Shown: in pieces, positions 7,503 through 13,117 of the stretch
Position numbering within the stretch: position 1 is the first letter of the stretch
Layout of the letters: each line of letters begins with the position of its first letter
Assembly (NCBI RefSeq): GCF_000230975.2
Contig: NC_021172.1
Location: 1,302,001 to 1,366,000, forward strand
Origin: Hyphomicrobium denitrificans 1NES1
GTDB taxonomy: Bacteria > Pseudomonadota > Alphaproteobacteria > Rhizobiales > Hyphomicrobiaceae
Direction: 5' to 3'
DNA: 64,000 bases
The notes under the pieces: generated by a model
Database searches by the model: none
What the model saw: only the letters and a program-made list of their open reading frames with translations
Told to the model about the DNA's origin: nothing
Position numbers and translations under genes: made by a program

Positions 7503-8531
7503 TTATCCAGTGCTCTTTTTGGAACGAGGCGGCTTAGGTAGCGCCTTGGCGGCATTTCCCAGTTCGGCGACGTTTTTCATCCGCTGTGTTTCTTTGTAAA
7601 GTTCGTACTGGGTGTGAGCGTGATCCTTCGCCTTCTTTGCCGTTACTCGGCCGAAGCCTTTCAACATGACCCGGCTGTTCAGGGTGAGGATTTCTAAGAG
7701 CTTCTTTTCAGCATCTGTCATAGTGACAAGCAGACCGCGCTCCGTCTGATCCTCGAAAAAGTCGAGGACCATTCCGACAAGGCGATTGAGGTCTTGAAGT
7801 TCAATTTTGCCTAGATAATTCTTCGCCACGTCGGTATCGGCCTTAAGCACCCGATCACCTTTCCAAGCCGTGAGACCCATGTTTTCAGATTTAGCGTTGG
7901 CGCGGGCTTTTATCAGTTCTGCAGAGGTGTGAGCGGTAACTGCGTAAAGCAGTCTGTTCTGAAAGTTCGCAAAGAACTCCTGACAGAGTTTGGATTTTGG
8001 ATCGTAGTCTTGGCACATCGCGCAGATATGGCGAAGCTCGGCGTACATATTCGCCTCATCCGAGCGAATGTCTCGGATGATTTCGCGAAGTTCGCGGAGC
8101 CGATCGACGTTTCCTTTGAGCTTGTCAGCATCAACGACAAAACCTTTGGTGAGCAACTGAACTAACGCCCCAGTCGCCCACTTTCGGAAAATTGTGCCTT
8201 GTTTAGAATTGACACGGTAGCCGACGCTTATAATGGCATCGAGATTGTGAAGTTTTATCGGGCGACTGACTTCCCGTTTGCCTTCCAAGCGAACCTGTAA
8301 AGATTCCTTACTGGTTGACTCAGCGTCTAGCTCCTCGTCCTTGTAGATATTCGTGATGTGGATGTTGACGTTTTCGCGCGTCACACCAAACAGCTCGGCA
8401 ATCTCCGATTGGGAGAGCCACATTGTTTGATTCTCAAGATCTACGCGCAACTCGACGCGCTCGCCGCGGGCGGTCACGTAAATCAATGCCTTCGGGGGCT
8501 GTGGGTCACTAGTCGAAGACGGATCTGCCAT
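7503..8531 (-). CDS. rhuM: RhuM-family protein
   Basis: This 342-residue protein has the RhuM signature. It opens with a short beta segment and a winged-helix-like motif (MWLSQSEIAELFGVTRENVNIHI), followed by NIYKDEELD, KLHNLDAIISVGYRVNS, GTIFRKWATGALVQLL and a long helical C-terminal half. RhuM proteins were named from a Salmonella pathogenicity island. They occur widely on mobile elements, and their biochemical role is not settled. It is the only gene in the tRNA-Asn element and is transcribed away from the tRNA. The C-terminus is basic (KPPRSKKSTG). Because it is lone cargo, a defence or addiction role is worth considering but is not shown. Confidence 0.85.
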   Translation of the reverse strand: MADPSSTSDPQPPKALIYVTARGERVELRVDLENQTMWLSQSEIAELFGVTRENVNIHITNIYKDEELDAESTSKESLQVRLEGKREVSRPIKLHNLDAIISVGYRVNSKQGTIFRKWATGALVQLLTKGFVVDADKLKGNVDRLRELREIIRDIRSDEANMYAELRHICAMCQDYDPKSKLCQEFFANFQNRLLYAVTAHTSAELIKARANAKSENMGLTAWKGDRVLKADTDVAKNYLGKIELQDLNRLVGMVLDFFEDQTERGLLVTMTDAEKKLLEILTLNSRVMLKGFGRVTAKKAKDHAHTQYELYKETQRMKNVAELGNAAKALPKPPRSKKSTG

Positions 8532-8661
8532 TTTAACGACCTCATGATCGGTTCATCCATCCGACCAGGCGCGGCGTAATCCGTCAGTTGACACGTCCGT
8601 AACGAACGGTGCAGTCTTCTGACGTGATCAGCGGCCCTCGCGCTGCTCGGTCTAATTCAAG

Positions 8662-8702
8662 TTCGGCCGCAAGCTGCCTCGCAAAGTTGGCTTGCGGCCG
8701 AA
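8662..8702. repeat. Perfect 13-bp inverted repeat with 15-base loop
   Basis: TTCGGCCGCAAGC at 8662-8674 is the exact reverse complement of GCTTGCGGCCGAA at 8690-8702. The flanks (TCAAG and TTGA) extend the symmetry imperfectly. No T-run follows, so it is not a standard terminator. It may be a cruciform, a nick site or a protein-binding site of the element. Confidence 0.8.
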
Positions 8703-8763
8703 TTGATTCTGAGCCTGTAACCATTTTCGCGACCGGTCAACGGTCGATAGCGCAAACGCTTGC

Positions 8764-8872
8764 TGTGGAAAGCGCTGTGGAAAAGCCAATCGAACCTCGC
8801 GTTTCTCTGGGAATTATCGGCATTTTTTGTCCACACACCATGTCGAAAAATAATCAGGCACGTTGTGGATAG
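8764..8872. other. Cluster of four DnaA-box-like 9-mers
   Basis: Compared with TTATCCACA, the matches are 8764-8772 (reverse strand, 2 mismatches), 8776-8784 (reverse, TTTTCCACA, 1 mismatch), 8827-8835 (forward, TTGTCCACA, 1 mismatch) and 8864-8872 (reverse, CTATCCACA, 1 mismatch). An AT-rich stretch follows 150 bases later. Confidence 0.45.
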
Positions 8873-8998
8873 CGGGGATAAGAGCGCGCTGGCTTCTGAC
8901 ACGTCGTCTATCTCGGCCGCGATAGATCACGAGTGTTCCGGCTCGCACAAAGCATCACGCGGAACCGCATTACAAGCGCATTAATCCGTGTGCTGATG

Positions 8999-9030
8999 GT
9001 GTAGCGTTTTGTGTAGCAAACTGTGTAGCA
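8999..9030 (+). repeat. Right triplet of GTGTAGCA repeats, 12-bp period
   Basis: GTGTAGCG starts at 8999, and GTGTAGCA starts at 9011 and 9023, again exactly 12 bases apart. The orientation is the same as in the left triplet at 7425-7456, and the spacer between the first two units is TTTT in both triplets. Confidence 0.75.
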
Positions 9031-9121
9031 AAAATATTTTTGGCTCTAATTCGTCGAATTCTTAAACTCTAAAAATCTATATTTTTCAGTTCGTTATATT
9101 ATCATTTTAAGGCTAAATATC

Positions 9122-9196
9122 TGGCTCCGCGGGTAGGATTCGAACCTACGACCATCCGATTAACAGTCGGACGCTCTACCACTGAGCTACCGCGGA
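9122..9196 (-). tRNA. tRNA-Asn (GTT anticodon)
   Basis: A 75-base cloverleaf on the reverse strand with encoded CCA. The acceptor TCCGCGG pairs with CCGCGGA. The D-arm is AGCTCAGTGGTAGAGC, the anticodon loop CTGTTAA gives GTT, and the T-loop is GGTTCGAATCC. Its 3' end is the insertion site of the neighbouring element and remains intact. Confidence 0.96.
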
Positions 9197-9424
9197 ATGC
9201 CGTGCAATATGCCGGAGAACGCTCCGCATAGCAGAACGTTTCGGCCCTGGCGAGGCCCTTTATTTTCTTTCTTCACGCCCTCGGGCCCGGACACCGAAAG
9301 TGTTGCATTTCGACAGGGATGCGGCAACTGCGACGACCAGTCCCAGCGTTCGCCTCGCCGCGGGATTCGCAACCTCGGGTATCGCCTGGACGACACCAAA
9401 TTCCGGCCTTGTCATGTTTGGAAA

Positions 9425-9467
9425 GTTTGGAGGCCACGCCCGGAATTGAACCGGGGTACGCGGATTT
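9425..9467. repeat. Distal attachment-site copy of the tRNA-Cys 3' half
   Basis: Forty-three bases identical to 11814-11856. After 9467 the sequence leaves the tRNA (CGGGGGACC instead of the anticodon-stem bases), so this copy is not a functional tRNA. Confidence 0.88.
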
Positions 9468-9718
9468 CGGGGGACCGCAAGGCGGAAGCCATCGAAGCTC
9501 TGCAGGAGATCGTTCGCGAGCACCAGGAGCACATCGAGCGCCAACGGCGGTTCCGTCACTTCCTGGTCCGGCACTGGCGCAGCCTGTTCAAGGTGATCGG
9601 AGCGTGCGTGATGTTCGCCATCACGATGCTCAATCTGATGGACGTGAACACGGCGGCAAGCCTGTATCGAAAGGCGACGCAGTTTCGCGCGGCAATCCAC
9701 CAGGAGGGCAGCGAGTAA
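9467..9718 (+). CDS. Small single-helix membrane protein, 5' end unclear
   Basis: The open frame leaving the attachment repeat encodes GDRKAEAIEALQEIVREHQE, a charged helical stretch. A membrane helix follows (SLFKVIGACVMFAITMLNL), then a short tail ending HQEGSE. There is no ATG, GTG or TTG between the repeat and the membrane helix. The nearest candidate is a TTG at 9446, inside the tRNA-derived repeat. The start may have been lost or replaced when the element inserted. I do not recognise the family. The layout resembles small phage membrane proteins. Confidence 0.4.
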   Translation, partial: SGDRKAEAIEALQEIVREHQEHIERQRRFRHFLVRHWRSLFKVIGACVMFAITMLNLMDVNTAASLYRKATQFRAAIHQEGSE

Positions 9719-10197
9719 CGCAGGTTTCGATCCCCGACATTCTGCTTCTGGTCGCTGCCGTTGCACTCGTCTCGTCGATCATCGCTACGACGGTCGCGCG
9801 GTATGCGTTCGGCGGGCCGCCGGAAAGGGCCATCGTCTTTCATCAGTTCACGCTGGCGGAAAACGAGGTCAAGGCCGACCAAGAGCTGCGGCTGTCGTTC
9901 ACTTACGACAAGCGGCCGGAGTGCTTCGGCCGGGACGCGGAGGGCGAATATTATTTTCGCGTCTGGTACAGCGACGGCGAAGCCTCAAGCCTTCGCAAGC
10001 TTCCTGACGGCCGCGCCGCAAGCGCCGACCCGCCGGGCAAAAACCAGACGGCGAGCCTGACAGTTCGACTATCGCACATCCTGCCGCCCCTGGAGCCCGG
10101 TCAGTACGAACTGCAGGTCGTCGGCTCATTCCGGTGCCACGGCGAAACGCATCAGTTCGATCCGTCGCCGCGCGTGCCATTTACGGTTACGAGTTAG
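9715..10197 (+). CDS. Membrane-anchored beta-rich protein, start uncertain
   Basis: The frame directly after the previous stop encodes an N-terminal membrane helix (IPDILLLVAAVALVSSIIAT). An ectodomain of about 125 residues follows, with beta-sandwich-like alternation (FHQFTLAENEVKADQELRLS, then YYFRVWYSD and YELQVVGSFRCHGE). Two cysteines (PECFG and SFRCHG) could form a disulfide. No normal start codon lies near the helix, so translation may depend on the preceding gene by coupling or frameshift, or the gene is damaged. A strong hairpin follows its stop. No family is recognised. Confidence 0.5.
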   Translation, partial: VTQVSIPDILLLVAAVALVSSIIATTVARYAFGGPPERAIVFHQFTLAENEVKADQELRLSFTYDKRPECFGRDAEGEYYFRVWYSDGEASSLRKLPDGRAASADPPGKNQTASLTVRLSHILPPLEPGQYELQVVGSFRCHGETHQFDPSPRVPFTVTS

Positions 10198-10253
10198 GCC
10201 GGGTTCAGCCTCTTTCCCGGCCTAAGACGCAGCGGTCCCACACCCTGCGAAGG

Positions 10254-10302
10254 CCCCGTCCGCGCTTCGGTTCATCCCCGGCGCGGGCGGGGTTTAATTT
10301 TT
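10254..10302 (+). terminator. Rho-independent terminator after the membrane-protein gene
   Basis: CCCCGTCCGCGC (10254-10265) pairs with GCGCGGGCGGGG (10281-10292), with one G-U pair in a 12-bp stem. A T-rich run (TTTAATTTTT) follows. It ends forward transcripts and overlaps the stop of the convergent glycosyltransferase-like gene. Confidence 0.7.
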
Positions 10303-10983
10303 AATTCCGTACTTCCATTCCGCGTAGGGCTTGCCGGTCAGCGACTTGATCATGGCGTGCTTCAACCGCTTCGCAAGAGACAGCGGTCGCGGCGGCCGAG
10401 TCGTCTGATGCACAATGACCGCTTCCGGGCCGATGTCGGTAATCTCGAAGGCGGCGTATTGGGCCGGGATTTGCGTGAAGGTAACTCCGCCGGACTGCGA
10501 TATGGCGCGCAGCAGTAGCTTTTCGTCGTTGAGCTTGACGTGCATGGAGCTGCGCTCGCTGCAGAGTTCGATCCAGCGCTTGAGAAGCCGCGCCGCGCCA
10601 TCGGTCGGGTTCCAGACGATGATGCGGGACGAGGACCACACAAGATCGCGTTTGTCGGACTGGATGATGCGGATCGGCAGCGCCACATCCGTACCCGAGA
10701 TCATTTCAAAAAGCGGATGGACCGGCCCGCGAATGATGCAGTCGACGTCCATGAAGACGATTGGCGCGCGAGGATAGAGAGATCGTGCTCCGGCGATGAT
10801 TTCCGGTTTCAAAAGCGTCGCTGACTTCCAGTCGTGACCGGAGACGGCGAAGATGTGATGCGAAATTCCGATCCGGGCCAAGTTGGCGACGAAGCGGTCT
10901 GCGATGGGCTTGTAATTGGGTGTGAAAAAACCGACGACAATCGGCTTGTCGTCGGTTCTTGGAACGCTGATAAAATCCTGCAT
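10294..10983 (-). CDS. Glycosyltransferase-like protein (GT-A fold), element cargo
   Basis: The start at 10983 has a GGAAGG site upstream and overlaps the preceding stop (TGATG), so translation is coupled. The 229-residue product starts with a Rossmann-like strand (KPIVVGFFTPNYKPIADRF). It contains PIVFMDVDCIIRGPVHPLF, in which DVD is a likely metal-binding DxD of a GT-A nucleotide-sugar transferase. It also has VWNPTDGAARLLKRWIEL and KLNDEKLLLRAI, a pattern seen in small sugar transferases. It sits in a phage-like remnant, so it may have modified host surface sugars or phage DNA. Substrate unknown. Confidence 0.6.
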   Translation of the reverse strand: MQDFISVPRTDDKPIVVGFFTPNYKPIADRFVANLARIGISHHIFAVSGHDWKSATLLKPEIIAGARSLYPRAPIVFMDVDCIIRGPVHPLFEMISGTDVALPIRIIQSDKRDLVWSSSRIIVWNPTDGAARLLKRWIELCSERSSMHVKLNDEKLLLRAISQSGGVTFTQIPAQYAAFEITDIGPEAVIVHQTTRPPRPLSLAKRLKHAMIKSLTGKPYAEWKYGIKN

Positions 10984-11301
10984 CAATTTACCTTCCGGCA
11001 CACCATGAGGGCGTACTTGTGATAGGCGGCCCGCCAGTCGGTTGCAAGGTCGTGGCGGGCCTCGTCGAGCGTCACTTTGCCCGCGCAGACGCATCGCATG
11101 GCCTGAATTTCAACCCGGTCCTTGCGGTGCGCTTCTTCCCACGGTTCGAGAGGCCGCTGGGAGCGCCACCGAGACAGAGCGGGATCACATGGTCCAGCTC
11201 GTATTTTCGTCCGTCGAGCCAGCTTTCGCCGCGACGAGCTGCGCTTTAATCTCCGCGATCTGATCTTCGAGCGGCACGGCCGCCTGAGTGGCACCTGTCA
11301 T
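10983..11301 (-). pseudogene. HNH-type endonuclease, frameshifted
   Basis: Three frames together read as one HNH protein. An ATG at 11301 opens a helical N-terminus (TGATQAAVPLEDQIAEIKAQ) that ends at 11185. An overlapping frame then gives GESWLDGRKYELDHVIPL followed by CLGGAPSGLSN. A third frame gives WEEAHRKDRVEIQA and ends MVCRKVN at 10983. The usual family order is DHxIPLxLGG...NLWxQPW, so bases appear to be missing at the NLW-QPW junction and another slip lies earlier. The DH and LGG residues are kept, but no single frame spans them. Confidence 0.65.
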
Positions 11302-11826
11302 CGAAAGCACTCGCGGATGCGGTGCCACTCTCGAACTGCGACGATGACCCAGTGACACTGGTCGAGATCGAACATGCCGATGTGGCAGTCAGCCGGATCG
11401 AGGGCGAGGGTGCTGGCGAGCCACCTGTAGGCGGCCTTGCGAGCGCTCTGGGAGCCTTGGCGCGAGAACCCGGTCAATTATTAAGCCGCCACATCGGATT
11501 GAAAGCCGCGTGCGCGTTCTGGCGGGCCTTCCTGAGGAGGTAGTTGGCGCGGTGCCGAGTGGCTTCGTTGTGCCGGGATGACAGCCGACCCACGCCTGAC
11601 ACGGAGCGCGGTAGTAGAACGGTTTCTCATGCAAGTCGGGGCGCTTGGGATAGACCGTCTCGCCGGTCACCAAGGTTGCATCCGCTCCACAGTGAGCGCA
11701 GATGGATGTCGCACCCCCCTCGTCATGTGTGCCCAGTTTTGTGCCTACGCGCGCCGCGTGTTGTGCGTCTCTCGCGCGAACAAGTGTCGATTTATTGGGG
11801 TTTCGTATCGCCGGTTTGGAGGCCAC
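11298..11826 (-). pseudogene. DUF3268-like zinc-finger protein, frameshifted
   Basis: The first frame carries ICAHCGADATLVTGETVYP, RPDLHEKPFYY and CQAWVGCHPGTTKPLGT, the zinc-ribbon part typical of DUF3268. A neighbouring frame continues it as NYLLRKARQNAHAAFNPMW, and a third as GSQSARKAAYRWLASTLALD, then PADCHIGMFDLDQCHWVIV, stopping in an ATGA overlap with the HNH gene. Two frameshifts are therefore needed. Such proteins occur in prophages. The 5' end is uncertain: the only in-frame start is a GTG at 11826, inside the attachment repeat. Confidence 0.65.
11728..11747 (+). repeat. Pair of TGTGCC(C/T)A repeats, 12-bp period
   Basis: TGTGCCCA begins at 11728 and TGTGCCTA at 11740, 12 bases apart and 67 bases inside the attachment repeat. 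The spacing matches the triplets in the tRNA-Asn element. No matching pair was found at the other end of this element. Confidence 0.4.
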
Positions 11827-11890
11827 GCCCGGAATTGAACCGGGGTACGCGGATTTGCAGTCCGCTGCGTCACCACTCCGCCACGTGGCC
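11817..11890 (-). tRNA. tRNA-Cys (GCA anticodon)
   Basis: A 74-base cloverleaf on the reverse strand with encoded CCA and the U73 discriminator expected for Cys. The acceptor GGCCACG pairs with CGTGGCC, the anticodon loop contains GCA, and the T-loop is GGTTCAATTCC. Its 3' half is the target of the neighbouring element and is intact. Confidence 0.96.
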
Positions 11891-12135
11891 TCAACGCTCA
11901 GTCAGCGGCGCGCCGCCTCGTTCGCTTTATCGAAAGCGGATCGATTTACTTACCGATGTGATCGGCCCTCTAACATAGAGCGGCAACACCTTACAAGCCG
12001 TTACGGCAATCGCCGTTCCATGCGACGGCTTTCCAGTCGCGCCGCAGGATTTGCTCGCGTATAGGATGCTCTGGAAACGCGGCCATACGTCTTGAGTGTT
12101 GGCCGGGAGGAAAGTTCATAGCGCGGGAACGGGCA

Positions 12136-12792
12136 ATGGCAGACACCGCTTTACAACGCAAAAATATGGTCGAGAGCCAGATTCGTCCGAGCGACGTGAC
12201 CGATCGGCGGATTACGGCGGCGATGAGCGCGGTACCCCGCGAGATATTCTTGCCCGATCGATTGGCGAAGTTCGCGTATAGCGATGAGGCTCTTAACGTC
12301 GGTTCTGGCGCTGTGATGCTGCCGCCGTCGGTGCTGGCGAGGCTCGTGCAACTCGCGGACATCGATGCCGGCGATACCGTGCTCGTCATCGGGGGGAGCG
12401 TGGGGTACACGGCAGCGATCGTCGCGCAGATTGCAAAAGCGGTCGTGGCGCTTCTGCCCGATAGCAAGGCCGCGGCTGCGGCAGCCAATGCCTGCCGCAG
12501 CACCGGCACCGACAATGTGACGACCGCCGCCGGTGCCTTGGCAGAGGGATGGAAAGAGCAGGCACCCTATGCCGCTATCGTCGTCGAGGGCGGAGTCGAA
12601 GCCATTCCCGAAGCGCTCAAAAGCCAGCTTGCACAGGGCGGACGGCTCGTCGCAATCGAAGTCGAACGCGGGTTGGGCCATGCCTTCCTGCTGCAAAAGA
12701 ATGGCGAGTTGCTGGTCCGCCGGGATGCATTTCAGGCAGCCGCGCCCTTGCTTCCCGGATTCGAATCTCCCAAGCCTGCGTTCGTCTTCTGA
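12136..12792 (+). CDS. Protein-L-isoaspartate O-methyltransferase-like protein
   Basis: This 218-residue protein opens like the family (RKNMVESQIRPSDVTDRRI, then AVPREIFLPDRLAKFAYSD). It has a SAM-site-like loop (DTVLVIGGSVGYTAAIVAQI) and a DAFQAAAPLLPGF C-terminus. In active enzymes the loop is closer to GTGSGY and an acidic residue ends the second strand. Here the loop is GGSVGY and the second strand reads VVALLPD, so SAM binding may be weakened. It sits directly before tolC, a common order in related genomes, which suggests a role tied to export or envelope rather than general protein repair. Confidence 0.8.
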   Translation: MADTALQRKNMVESQIRPSDVTDRRITAAMSAVPREIFLPDRLAKFAYSDEALNVGSGAVMLPPSVLARLVQLADIDAGDTVLVIGGSVGYTAAIVAQIAKAVVALLPDSKAAAAAANACRSTGTDNVTTAAGALAEGWKEQAPYAAIVVEGGVEAIPEALKSQLAQGGRLVAIEVERGLGHAFLLQKNGELLVRRDAFQAAAPLLPGFESPKPAFVF

Positions 12793-12847
12793 TTGGAATT
12801 CCTTCCTTTAGGCGCACGGGAGATGACCGCTCCTCCGTGCTGACCGT

Positions 12848-12876
12848 GACGCCTTTAAAACTCGGCGTCTCTTTTT
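12848..12876 (+). terminator. Rho-independent terminator between pcm-like gene and tolC
   Basis: GACGCC (12848-12853) pairs with GGCGTC (12864-12869) around a ten-base loop and is followed by TCTTTTT. It separates the pcm-like transcript from tolC. The rest of the 325-base spacer shows nothing else that I can name. Confidence 0.75.
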
Positions 12877-13117
12877 CTTTGCTTTGGGTGTTGAGACCTG
12901 GCGTTCTCGTGCGCGAGAGTGTGTTTCGAGCCACGCCCAGCAGGGAATTATTAATAAGTGCTCGACGGATAGGCGTGCTTAACCAAGTTATCCGGTACGT
13001 TCTTGCGTGAGAGATTCGCGTAAGTGGGGGCGACAGGGGGCGAATCGGATAAATGACGCTTCGGCATTTCCGGGGGAGTGCTCGCAAGTTCGGGGCAGCG
13101 GGCGCCAGAATGGGTTC

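Larger units (their letters stand above)
8532..9118. other. Non-coding, origin-like part of the tRNA-Asn element
   Basis: About 590 bases with no convincing gene. It holds a 13-bp perfect inverted repeat (8662-8702), four DnaA-box-like 9-mers (8764-8872), a triplet of 12-bp-spaced repeats (8999-9030) and a strongly AT-rich tract (about 9027-9120) running up to the tRNA-Asn end. This order resembles a small replication origin or an attP region. Function is inferred. Confidence 0.5.
7357..9140. mobile_element. Integrase-less element inserted at tRNA-Asn
   Basis: The 22 bases covering the 3' end of tRNA-Asn (9119-9140) are repeated exactly, in the same orientation, at 7357-7378, next to the end of fnrL. 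This is the footprint of a tyrosine recombinase that inserts into a tRNA 3' end. The 1.76 kb between the repeats holds one RhuM-family gene, matching triplets of an 8-bp repeat at both ends, a strong inverted repeat and an origin-like region. No integrase is present, so the element is either a decayed remnant or a small satellite mobilised by a helper. Confidence 0.75.
9425..11856. mobile_element. Decayed element inserted at tRNA-Cys
   Basis: A 43-base segment covering the 3' half of tRNA-Cys (11814-11856) is repeated exactly, in the same orientation, at 9425-9467. The 2.4 kb between the copies holds two small membrane-protein genes, a glycosyltransferase-like gene and two broken phage-type genes (HNH and DUF3268), none of them housekeeping. 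No integrase remains. The repeat runs from just beyond the CCA end to the 3' side of the anticodon loop, a typical tyrosine-recombinase crossover region. Confidence 0.8.

Noticed and set aside
9197..9466. Extension of the 9467-9718 frame leftward to an ATG at 9197
   Set aside because: The extra residues come from spacer and from the tRNA-derived attachment repeat, so they are unlikely to belong to the element's protein.
7357..11856. Possibility that the whole interval is one prophage
   Set aside because: Each half has its own direct repeat of a different tRNA gene, and the intact tRNA-Asn with its spacer lies between them. Two separate insertions fit better.
11544..11978. Forward frames across tRNA-Cys
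   Set aside because: They read through the tRNA and antisense to the DUF3268 remnant.
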